A DNA stretch of 64,000 nt. It comes from Prillingera fragicola (lineage: Eukaryota; Basidiomycota; Tremellomycetes; Trichosporonales; Trichosporonaceae). The notes beneath the pieces are model-generated. The model searched no databases. It was not told the DNA's origin and saw nothing but the letters and a program-made list of their open reading frames with translations. Location of the stretch: positions 124,001 through 188,000 of the forward strand of contig BEDY01000008.1 in assembly GCA_002335605.1 (NCBI GenBank), written 5' to 3'. The position numbers were made by a program, and so were the translations under genes. Below are positions 43,213 to 53,330 of the stretch, in pieces; position 1 is the first letter of the stretch, and every line of letters starts with the position of its first letter.

Positions 43213-43954
43213 GTACGATGGAGGTGGTAGAATCGAACTCTGATGTCGTTTCACTCGCACCTGGACAATGCCACTCGCTCTGGATTTGTGTGATACATTC
43301 GCGTCAATTTACACGTGTACTTTTGTTACCGCCCAGGCACGAGACTGATCTAGCCGCGGGTCTGCGTTATTACAACTGTTGATTAGGAGAGTTTTGTAAT
43401 TCACTAATGCAGGCGTCGTCTGTATCGCCTCACGTCTCACGCCTTCAGGACATCGGTCCAGGCACGGAGCGCGGACATGGAACCCGCATTGCTGATCGTC
43501 CAGTTGTCATGTAATGGGTGTAGCAAAGCAGCAAGCTTGAAGCATGCATGGCAGTAGCGAGCAGGCATGTGCACCAACAGTTCGACATGTGAGGGCTCCT
43601 ATGCAACTCATTCTTCAATCTGTTGTCTTTGCGTGCTTTGTTAGTCCAGCAAAAAGAGGTCCGCAATGCTACACAAACAGCGGCGGGGTCATCCTTTCGT
43701 TGGCGCGGAGCCATCAAGGCGCGGCTCGACATACCTCCGAAGCACTAGTGTCCATCACTGCGCCACTGCCCTAAGTACCATACGCCGCACTCACGATCGG
43801 CCAGAGCTCGAATTGTTATTAACCCAGCTGCGGATGAGCACGGCCCCTCTCCCATACTCCCACCTCCCTGAACTCGTCGGGCTCATCACATCGAAGCGCG
43901 CTCCCATTCTCGACTTTGTTGACACCCATTCCACCACTGGGGTCCACTTTCCGC
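43213..43954. other. Divergent intergenic region, about 740 bases
   Basis: 5' flank of prolyl-tRNA synthetase and of the GT31-type gene. Contains ACACGTGTACTTTT at 43311-43324, the same 14-mer as upstream of uL10m. Nothing else recognised. Confidence 0.55.
43311..43324 (-). promoter_or_regulatory. CACGTG-containing 14-mer upstream of prolyl-tRNA synthetase
   Basis: ACACGTGTACTTTT (coding-strand reading AAAAGTACACGTGT), 99-112 bases before the upstream ATG at 43212. Identical string and orientation relative to the gene as at 6384-6397 before uL10m. Confidence 0.35.
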
Positions 43955-45379
43955 ATGTCGACCCCACCGTCTCTCCGCGGGCCAAACCTTTTGAAGCGGG
44001 CAGCACGGCGCACTTTCGATGTTCTCACCTCACGATCCCGACCCATCCGCTACTTGCGGTACATCATTGCCGTGACAGTGATCCTCAATTACAGCCTTAT
44101 CTATGTCCACAACAATCGTCCCCGAAACCCAAAGCGCGAGCTTGGTCGCCGCAGCTTTGAGGAGCCTGATTTTGGGCTTCTCTCAGCCAAGCAGCCCCAC
44201 GAGATTGGCTGTGATGTGCCCCTGGAAGGGGACCCCGGGGCAGGAGATGAAGCTGGCAAGCTAGTATTCATTGGCATCTTCTCAACGACACGACACAAGT
44301 CACTGGAACGCCGAGAGTTGTGAGTTTCTAACAGTCTCTAGAGCTTGGCGTAAACGGTCCAGCCGTCTGGCGAAACTGTAACCATGTTCGCCCGAGAGCT
44401 CATACCCCCGCGACGTTGTGGTGTTAACGTGCAGGATACGAAAGCTCATTGTGCCCGACCTTCCCCCAGAGTTGGTCACGTACAAGTTTATCATTGCCCT
44501 TCCAGAGCTGTCGTTCCACCCATTTGAGCGCGAAACGTACGAACAGCTATGGGTCATGTCAGAGCTGCGCAAGGAGCAGCGAAAGTACGGAGACATTGCC
44601 CTCTTGGATGTGAGTCGATATCCATTGTGGAATGTTGACCTTGCAGACTTATGACAACATGGACTGGGGCAAAACGCACGAGTTCTATCGCTGGGCGGCG
44701 AAAGAGTTTGCCGGCACGGGGCGAGTCAAAGGCCGTCCCCGCTTTGTCGGGTGAGTTCAGGAGTGATTGCACTAGCTGACGGCTCAGAAAGTTCGACGAC
44801 GATGTATGCTACCACCACTGTCTCCCCCTCTGCATTAGCTGACTTCGCAGACCATTATTGTTGCGCCAAACTTCCTGGCAGGGTTGAAGGAGCTTGACTG
44901 TAGCAAAAACGTCTATCACGGGACCTCGAGCGGATCCGCAGGACATCTAGGTCCCTACTTCCGCGGCCTCGGCTACACCATGAGCTGGCCGTTGGCAGCG
45001 TGGATTGGTAGTGCAGAGATGCCACCATACCATACCTGGAACGCCGAGGACGCACGAACGGGCCAGTGGCTGCGGAACCTCGATCCAGAGACCGACCCAG
45101 TGGTCCGTGTGGACATGGGGTGGTCCATGCAAGACTGGACCCAACTGGTGGATCGAATTGAGACAGTTGCGCTTCGTAAGTGTCATCGATGGAATTATGC
45201 TGATTGTGCCAGATCTCTGCAAAGAGCCCCATTGGTTCACGGGTGAGTATGAGCGTGTACGTCGCATCTGGAGGGACGCTGGCCGCGAGTACAATGTCGA
45301 GAACGGACTGTCTCTGAACGAGACTGTTTCAAAGGGCCGAGAACAGTCGCCATGGGCCAACACCTGGGCGGGAAACTAG
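43955..45379 (+). CDS. GT31-type (beta-1,3-galactosyltransferase-like) type II membrane glycosyltransferase
   Basis: The ATG at 43955 starts MSTPPSLRGPN. A basic cytosolic tail is followed by one membrane anchor (YLRYIIAVTVILNYSLIYVH, about residues 30-50), so a Golgi or ER luminal enzyme is likely. The catalytic domain starts with KLVFIGIFSTTRHKSLERREL and LIRKLIVPDLPP, continues TYDNMDWGKTHEFYRWAAKEF, and includes the metal-binding KFDDDTIIVAPN (DDD as the DxD motif), then SGSAGHLGPYFRGLGYTMSWPLAAW and NAEDARTGQWL, as in GT31 enzymes. Introns lie near 44321-44432, 44611-44647, 44752-44789, 44805-44851 and 45176-45211. The fungal relatives have mixed or unknown substrates, so the sugar transferred is not known. 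Confidence 0.8.
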
Positions 45380-46011
45380 AGCAGGCGGGCAACGTGAAAG
45401 GCAACCACTGTTTTGATACATGTATAGTAGAGCATTACGACCATGATATTGTCTCTAAACCCAAGATGTCTCGGGGCAAGGACACTAAACCAACTGATGA
45501 ATGATATGCCGTAATATGCCAGTTATCTCCTGCAACAGCCTTATTGGAATGACGGGCGTGAGTGAGCAGGGCGAGGTTGCCAGGTCGACAGCACAGTTCT
45601 CTGGATCTCTTGTCAAGAGCAACGCGTGGCAGCTGGGAGGTCTTGAACACCAAGGCACTTCATCCTGTGCAGCACACATCCGGTCGTAAAGGATATCCTG
45701 GATACAGAGGTGATGCACTATCATGAGCCATTGTTCGTTGTGAGCCGCCAGGAGGGGCCGAAAGACATCGGTGCTCGTTCAACGTCACTGCTGGACAGTA
45801 AGGCGTTGACCCAAAGATCGCCACCCAACACCACTGGGCTTGCCACACACCCAGTCTCAGTAACGCCGACACTGGACGGAATCAAAATGAACCAAATTCC
45901 AGTGTGCACGAAATTTGATTCCGTCTCGGCCAAGTTGGTCGCTGGGTCGCAGGCAATTGTGAACATCGACGCAGAGCAACTCGCCAGCAACCCTCAACAC
46001 ATCCATCAAAA
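45380..46011. other. Intergenic region, about 630 bases
   Basis: Between the glycosyltransferase and eL28 genes. Nothing recognised; presumed promoter of the eL28 gene. Confidence 0.55.
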
Positions 46012-46989
46012 ATGTCTGCCGACCTCCAGTGGCTCCTTATCCGCAAGTGGAACTCGTTCCAGCGCCCCACCACCAACGGCCCTATCTTCTCGGCTGAGAA
46101 GGTGAGAATCAGCGAAAACGCAACGTCAAATCGAGATGGGAGAGGTCATGGAGGATGGGGAGAGAGAGTACGAGGCCGCGGCGGTGTGCGCACCAACGCC
46201 TGCTGCGTGTACTGCTCGTTGAACTGCGTGCGGAAGACGAGCAGTTGAAGGCTGGTCTCCTGCAGCGCGTGCAAGATCGATCCGTGCACCATCTACCATG
46301 CCCTCTCGAATCGACCTCCTGCGTTTCTGGGTATCTTGTGAGCGTGAGCTAACTCTGCAGGGCAACCTCCTCAACCTCCACTCGGGCAAGTACTCTGGCC
46401 TCTCCAACAACAAGGTTGTCGACATCTCGGCTTCGCCCGAGGGTGCCATCACTGTCACCAAGACCACCGCCAACGGCGGCAAGGTTGCCTCGACCTCGAA
46501 GTCGACCACCCTCCGTCGCTCGACCGGCCCCCGCCGCGCCAACAAGATTGCCGCTGTTGAGACCGCCGCCAAGGGTTTCCGTGCCGACCTCCGTTCGGTG
46601 AGTAGACGTTTCTTGTCAACTCTTGTTTCTTTCCAGCAGCCGTCTAGAACTTCCCGGACTACCTGTGCAACCAAGGTTGCACGGCGTCATGAAGGGTCGA
46701 GTGTATTAGGCTTGCAACATCAAAATGCCCAGAACACATTACTACCCCGACTTCTACAACCCCAGGGATGTCGGGGGCCACAGTGTTCCTGGCGACATTA
46801 CTTTCATTTGTCGTGGTAGTTTCAGAAAGGGTTTTACTGACTCTTCAGGCCGCCGTCGCCCGCATCTCGGCCCTCACCCGCGCCCAGCGCCGTGGCGCCA
46901 ACCCCCCCAAGGAGTACGCCCCCAAGGTCCGTGGCTCGAAGAAGGCCGCTGCCCCCGTCGCCGACGAGAACGCCATTGAGCTCGACTAA
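46012..46989 (+). CDS. RPL28: 60S ribosomal protein eL28
   Basis: Three exons (46012-46101, 46361-46597, 46849-46989) join in phase to 155 residues. MSADLQWLLIRKWNSFQRP, then GNLLNLHSGKYSGLSNNKVVDI and ANKIAAVETAAKGFRADLRS are characteristic of eL28. The tail is Lys/Ala-rich (PKVRGSKKAAAPVADENAIELD). eL28 is present in most eukaryotes but missing in Saccharomyces, which is consistent with a basidiomycete. The two introns are 259 and 251 bases, several times the usual size here; ribosomal protein introns can host snoRNAs or regulatory elements, but no box C/D or H/ACA signature was found. Confidence 0.93.
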
Positions 46990-48268
46990 GCGTATCGCTT
47001 AGGAGGGATGTGGAGAGTAGCACATTGGGATTAGGTGTGGCTCGCCAGGATAGGCAGCCCACTGGACGTTGGTAGTTGATGACGATATCATGCCACCATC
47101 CGCATTCACTTTGCAGCATGCTGCAGACGAGGCCAGATTCACTGAACATGGTGGTGTTGTTGGCCAAGGAACAAGTGAGGTGATGCAGGAGGTGCCGGAG
47201 GTGGAGGTGGCACTTGGCCCAGATCTAGATTATTGAGGCGCTACGCTGGTGGCGGTATGTCTGGTACATTTTGTACTTTGGACAGCTGGCCGGGTGGCTC
47301 GGGACCCGGTCCGCGATCCGAAAAGAGAAGCGCGAGCACAATAAGAAGTCGTTGTATGTTGTCAGCTGCATGCTGCGCAGATGGCCTTGTTGTCTCGCGC
47401 AACTCGGCCCCGAGCAGTTGAACTGTGCTATGAGACACTAGCCCTTTGATTCATGAAATCGTGATACACACTGGCTCGCGGCTCGGAGGCCCAGCGGGGG
47501 TGTGGAGTGCGAATGCCTACGACATTGGTTTCAGTCTGCAAGCGCAAAAGTGGGTGCACAGAGGGAGCCAGTCGCCAACAAGACTCTTAGATCATAGATC
47601 TGTAGGTGCATAGACGTCAGTAGTGGAAGCGTGGACAGCTGACGGCCCTAGGCACAATGAATTAATTGCTACAACAACACGGTGTCATGACGAACGTACG
47701 TTGCATCACCGGTATAGATGTTCGGGTCTGCGTCGGTCTCTGGGAATCCGTGCCGCGGGCCATGGACCTTAACTACCAAACTGGGCATCTGCGGCGCTGC
47801 TTGCCAAGAGACAAGATGCAAGTGACCTTCCCTAAATAAGGCATTACCAGAGCAAGAAGGGAGACACGCTTAGCGCTGCCCGTGTTGGTGACCCGCCACC
47901 CAGCCCAAATCACCCCTGGCGTATCGACCGCGGGCGTAAAGAGGAAGGCGTGGCGCGGGGGACGTCATTGTTGCTGCCTGGCGGTGGATTCGAAAATCGC
48001 GGGCTCTATTTGGATGCATCTTGGCTCGACTACTATGCAGCAACACTTGACACTGCCCGTTCTTGTCATTTGGCCACCCACCTTCCTTGCTTCTCTCATT
48101 TCTTACCGCACAGCTGCTGCTAGAGAACAAACGGCATCTCCCCTCCTCCATTCATTTTAGACCCACAACGCCACACCACCCTGCAACCCCCGGGGCCCAT
48201 CTTTTTCAGGCAGTCACCACCTGTGCGACGCGTTCAACGGTTGTAACCCGTTGCACGCAACATTAACC
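46990..48268. other. Intergenic region, about 1.28 kb
   Basis: No gene recognised on either strand; open frames are short and without family features. Forms 3' flank of eL28 and 5' flank of the NTF2-like gene. Confidence 0.55.
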
Positions 48269-50012
48269 ATGTCGTACTTTACCTTTGCCTCGACAGAGTA
48301 CGACTTGCCTCATCCGACGCTCTCTAGGCGCCAACCTCGCTTTTACATCCCAGACCGGTCAGTCTACTCGCCAGGCCAGTCGAGCTCTGCCGCTTTTCCC
48401 GGCGATCGCCTCATCCACCATTCGCGCCAACCGAGTGCGCGCACTCTGTCTTCAGCTCCATATTCTGGGCACAGCACTCCGTACCACGATTCATTCTACG
48501 GCTCAGCGTCGCGCGCATCTATTGCCGCGCTTCGTCACGCGCTTCACGCCTACCACCCACGAGATGGCGCAGATCCCCATACACCTCCAAGGCAACTCGT
48601 TCCGCGCGGCCAGTGCCCGCCACCTCCCCGCGATAACCGGCCCGAGGGCGACTTTGACGAGAGCTCAGCAGACCCCAGGGACCTCGGTGACCCAACATGG
48701 GCTGCAGAGATGTGGGGACGACCTGTAAACGACCCTATCGATGCCCTCATCGACATTCATCGCGTTCTCTACCGTGGCAGCGAGGATCCTGCTGCAGACG
48801 GATCGCCTGCGTGGGCCGAGCAGGGTAAAGAGGTCCGACGAGTAGTCGAGCAGTGGTTTGAGGGTGACTGTGGTACGTCGTTGTCCCCAAAGTACTGAGG
48901 GTTTGTGCTCACCCCCAACAGTTTACGATCACCCGCTTATCCGGCTGTCTTCAAGGCAGTCTGTGCTGTCTCATTTCGCCCTGCTCCAACTTTTGTCCAC
49001 CGCCTACCTCCCGTCGCTCACTCCATCGTCTCTTCTCCTTCATGCCCGTGGCCTGACATCTCGCGCGCGTGGCGCGCTTCTTGGCACCGACGATATAGCC
49101 TCCGACGTTCAAGCCGAGAGCATTTCACCACCGAAGCGTGTCGTTGATCCCGTGGACGAGTGGCTGCAATCTTCGGGCAGCCACGGATCGGCATTGCGTC
49201 GTGACCCTAGCTCGGCAGGATGGTGGAAGCTGTGGGACGTTTCTGCCGAGTGCCGTGACATCGGTTGCATGGAGTGCTACGAGGGATACCACCTTGCCCT
49301 CATTGACCAGTGAGTAGTCCTACTGCTGCGCCTGCTGACCCCCAGTGTCATCTCCCTTACTCTTTTCCCTTCAATCGTCCGTCAATCATCACACGGACTC
49401 ACGCCCTCCCCATCGTCAGACTCATTGTCGTCCCTCGGCGCCGCGCCCCCTCGCGGATTCCTCTCCAAACTCGCGGCATCGGCCCTGCGCGAGTTTGACT
49501 TTCTTTTGCACTGGGACTTGCCAGTGTCCACGATTGTCGAGTTCAATGAAGTCGGCAAAGCAACGCATGTTCGCGACGTGGTCGACGTGCGCGACGTTAT
49601 AGACACGTTTGTGCCATTTGCCAAACGCTTCAACTGGCTGTCGCGGCACCTGACCGGAATGGTGTCGTCCACCATCGGCTCTGTCGCCATGTCTCTCCTT
49701 CCCGGTCACAGTGTTATTGTCGGCGATTCACTACGCATTATGGCACCACAGCCTGGTCCAGACCCAAGCCCTGACGCCGAACCTGCTACCGAAGGCGACA
49801 AGCACGTTCAAAAGAGCAAAGATGACGACGCCGACAGTGCACGTCAGCTCGGATCGGCCATTGGCCTGGAACCAAGCGCCGTTAAACATGACGCGCTGTT
49901 TCACCGACACCACCACCATGCAGAGCACTCTGACGCAGTCAACACTCTTGGTCTCGAGGGAATCAGCATGGCGCCGGACGTCGATGGCGAGAGCCAGGAC
50001 GCAGCCGCCTGA
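48269..50012 (+). CDS. Uncharacterised fungal protein with a SigF-like NTF2-type domain (tentative)
   Basis: Three exons; intron 1 near 48873-48921, intron 2 near 49311-49346. The N-terminal 200 residues (MSYFTFASTEYDLPHP) are Ser/Pro/Arg-rich and disordered. From DPIDALIDIHRVLY the chain becomes ordered: FEGDCVYDHPLIRLSSRQSVLSHFALLQLLSTAYLPSL, then WWKLWDVSAECRDIGCMECYEGYHLALIDH, ALREFDFLLHWDLPVSTIVEFNEVGKATHVRDVVDVRDVI. This order of an initial 'phase in position, hit the interacting loop' and a central HxR-D-V-x-D region resembles the fungal SigF-like NTF2 domain. A short acidic tail follows. The family call is moderate; there is no known activity for these proteins. Confidence 0.6.
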
Positions 50013-50540
50013 GCGCCAACCGAGATTGAACCGGGGCCGCACTTCTTGTTAATCCCGTGCCATCGTTGCACAGTTGTATATATACATACATATAAGAGTA
50101 TCCAGGTGTGAATACCAATGTAGTGTTGTGACCATGTCGAGCACGCAGCCACATGAGAGGGTCGGGTAGCCGTGACGAACGGTGGGTACGCCCAATCCCC
50201 ACAGTCATAAACTCCACTCTCGTCCGTGCATTGTCCTTCCGGGATTCTCGGACGATGATGAAAAGCAGCGTCTTTGTCCGATGAGAATGCACAGACCAGT
50301 CACTTGACGCGCGTCGACACTGAACGCCACACAGCCACTTGCTGCCAGTGTCGCGCCATGGCGCCGGGGCAAAGTCACGAGCTCTCGAGTTCTACCGCTC
50401 AATAACATATCTGTCAGTAGTGTACCGAATGGCCAGTGATGGTATGTGTAATGAACATATGCATGGATTGATTGATGATTCTATGGGTTTGATGAGGTTT
50501 TTCTATAAAGTGTTGTAAGCTACAGTAGCGGAGATGGCAT
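50013..50540. other. Intergenic region between convergent genes
   Basis: About 530 bases separating two convergent genes. Nothing recognised beyond presumed terminators; an AT-rich ATACATACATATAAG run lies near 50081-50097. Confidence 0.55.
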
Positions 50541-52277
50541 CTAGTGCGCAACAATGACCTTTTGGCCCTCCTCGTCGTCGCCACTGTTCTTGACAGCGCG
50601 GTAGAGGACAAGGAAGCCAATGAGCCAGAGCGCCGCCCAGCCGAGCTGGAAATACAAGCTGGCATGGACGTTGGCGGGGTTGGCGATCGATCCCGGGTTG
50701 ACGGTAAAGAGGCCAGCCTGGATGGAGAAGCCGACTGCGGAGCCGACCTGGAGAGACATCTGGAGGGCGGCGCCGGCGACGCCAGACATGTTGGCAGGGA
50801 CGGCAGTCATGACACCCACAGTGGTGCCGGTGAAGGCGACCATCATGCCGCCACTGCCGATAATGAAGGCCGGGAAGAGATAGCGCCAGTAGTCGACGCC
50901 GACGTAGCGATCGGGGACGACCATGAGGCCCAGACTGACAATGGCGAGAACCATGCCAAAGGTGATAGGCCAGCGGGGGTGCTTGAGGATCGAGGGGACA
51001 AAGGTGAGGAGGAGGGTGACGCTGAGGGCGGAAATACCCTGCGGCAGAGTGCGGACGGCGGCGATGATGGGGTGCTCGCCCTCAACCTTGATAAACGTCT
51101 CGATGAAAGCCAGGAAGTTGATGCCCCACCAGGCGTAGATCTGGAGGGCAAAGATCATGAACATGGTAAAGTTGGGGACCCGCCAGGTCGAAGGGGGCAG
51201 GATCGCGTAGCCCTCGGGAAGGCGGGCCTCCCAGACAAAGAAGGCTGGGAAGAAGACAAACGAAAGAAGGAAGGGGACGAGGAATCCGGCCTTCTTCCAT
51301 CCGTAGGCGGCGCCGAGAGTGAGACCAAGGATGAGGAGGATGACAGCGGCGAGAATGAGGAACGAGCCGACGAGGTCGACACGCTTCCACTTGGGAATCT
51401 CCGGGTTGCTGTCGTCACCGTCAGGCCTGGGGACGTAGTAGAAAGCGAGGACCGAGACGGGAATGACGAGAGCAGCCACAATGCGGAAGAACCAGCGCCA
51501 GGCAATCATCTGGCCAGATCCGGGGATGTACTCGATGAATCCAGCGACAAGAGTGCCACTAACGTTGGAAAGGGCGCCACTCATGCCGTAGACGGTGAAG
51601 GCCGTGGCAAGCTCATGCTCCTCAAAGACAAAGGGGATAAGACGGTAGCTGGCGGGAATAAGAGTGGCTCCCGCAATTCCGGCGATGGCGCGAAGCACAA
51701 AGAACGAGTACTTGTCGGGCATGAACGAAATGATGAGATTCAGGACGCCGAGTGACAGGAATCCCCAAGTGAAGACCGGCTTTGCGCTCCAAAGGTCGGA
51801 AACGCGGCCCCAAAGAAGCAAAGTGCTTGCAAAGGTAACGGCATAGCTGGTGATGATCCAGGCTAATAGAGTCAGCTCTGCGTGAAGTGGGACCTCGAAT
51901 TACTTACATTGCTGGGCAAAGATGACACCAAGGTCGACTGCGATAGGGTCGGTGAAAATGAAAAAGGCCGAGTAGCACCAAATGTCAATGAAGAATGCCA
52001 GCGAGAACATGGCAAGCAGGCTCCACTTCTTGCGCTGGCTCAGCTTGGGCTTGTTGTTGACGGTGCCCGTGTTGGAGATGACCTTGGCAACATTCTGCGG
52101 CAGACTTGGCTCAGTGGCGATCTGCTCGTTGGAGCCCGACTTGAGACTCAAGGACTTTGCCTTTTCAGTGGCAGTGGTGAGGTCGACATATGTCGACGCC
52201 GATGACAGGCAGGCGCTAGAAGGGGTCTCGTCACCGTAGAGGGTTTCGGTGCGGGGAATCTCGAGGTTGGAAGGCAT
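50541..52277 (-). CDS. MFS transporter of the DHA2 (drug:H+ antiporter, 14-TM) group
   Basis: Two exons; the intron lies near 51863-51907. The protein has a cytosolic N-terminal region of about 85 residues, then 14 predicted membrane segments. Conserved blocks: KKWSLLAMFSLAFFIDIW for TM1, WIITSYAVTFASTLLLWGRVSDLWSAKPVF with the MFS motif A (GRxSDxxSAK), ISFMPDKYSFFVLRAIAGIAGATLIPASYRLIPFVF, and GGMMVAFTGTTVGVMTAVPANMSGVAGAALQMSLQVGSAVGFSIQ (motif C-like region of the family). Substrates of such fungal proteins range from drugs to siderophores and metabolites and cannot be told here. Start MPSNLEIPRTETLYG is the first ATG of exon 1; the acidic tail ends GDDEEGQKVIVAH. Confidence 0.88.
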
Positions 52278-53330
52278 GTGGTGGAGTTGTGGCGGAGCAG
52301 TGCGGTGATAGCGATAAGGCTTTGGAGTGGGGAAAAGTGGGGGGAAATGATGCAGTAGTGTTTGCTATGCTCGGTGCAGTAGGCAAGTGATGGTTGCCAG
52401 TGTTGTAGATGGTGTGCTGATTGAAGGTCGAGGACGAAGCTCTATGCCGAAAGGCTCTATGTGTGGCGAGGCTGCCGAGAAGTGTTGATGGAGTCTATCC
52501 GGTCAGAATGCACTTCCTTTTATCTCTGTGAGTGTCTGCGAGAACTGTCACTTGCTCAGATAATCTGCGGGACAGAGATAGGAGCTTGCTAAGACGCTTT
52601 CTAATGGCTTCAGTAAGCAGACTGGCGGAAAATCATCCTGTGCCTGCCTCGGGGACCTGGAAATCATATCTCCAGTGTAGAAAGGAAATGCCATCTCCCC
52701 TAACGGAACTGTCATCTCCCTCGGTTCCGCAACCATGCCAGAACGCACAAATATGCACCATCTTCGCACGCATGACCTTCCAGAGCATGCCATTGAACCT
52801 GCAGGACTCATGCTGGGATGCGAGATGTGTAGCGACAGCATATGGAGAGGGTGAGGTGGCGAGCATGGCCGAACCTCCACTGCGCCACCTCCACCCCATC
52901 GTCGCAGTCTGTAATCTTGCGCAAAATTGCAAGATTCGCACGATTCGGGCCATTTTACAGTGGGGGCGCGTGGCTTACCAATCCGGATTTCCCCCGTGCT
53001 CGCCCACCATACCTTACCAATCCGGATGTTCCCCGGACGCACACAGTCGTGCCATAGCGTGGTGCAGAGCATGCTCGGGGGCAATGAGCCAGTCCGCACC
53101 GAACCCTGCAGAACCTCCACCGCACGTCATGAATCAACAAAGGGTAGGCAGCCGTCATAACGGAGCCCAACGTTTGCGGATCCGAGCTGGGATATCCAGA
53201 GTGTGTGACCAAGGCAATTCATTTGCTTTGCTATCTCAAAAGCCACTGGCCGAGGCTGGCTAGCCCGACCCCATGCTAGCATGACAACTACTGTAGCAGC
53301 GCATTTCTCACCCGCCCAATCCCAAAAACT
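52278..53330. other. Intergenic region upstream of the MFS transporter
   Basis: About 1.05 kb. A 243-residue open frame (52532-53263) was judged spurious. Two copies of TTACCAATCCGGAT (52975-52988 and 53014-53027) are annotated separately. Confidence 0.55.
52975..53027. repeat. Direct repeat TTACCAATCCGGAT x2 upstream of the MFS gene
   Basis: Two identical 14-mers 39 bases apart, each with the palindrome ATCCGGAT at its end. They lie about 700-750 bases before the MFS start codon, which would suit binding sites for a Zn2Cys6 or other dimeric regulator. Inference from repetition and position. Confidence 0.5.

Noticed and set aside
43212..43260. tRNA-like T-arm (GTTCGATTCT) on the minus strand upstream of ProRS
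   Set aside because: The stem around the loop does not pair, no A box or acceptor stem is visible, and the stretch is partly the ProRS presequence.
46102..46848. snoRNAs in eL28 introns
   Set aside because: No RTGATGA with CTGA pair and no H/ACA layout could be found by eye; not annotated.
52532..53263. 243-residue plus-strand open frame in the gap before the MFS gene
   Set aside because: No domain or conserved pattern, Ser/Cys-rich low-complexity product, overlapped by open frames in other phases, and no splice support.
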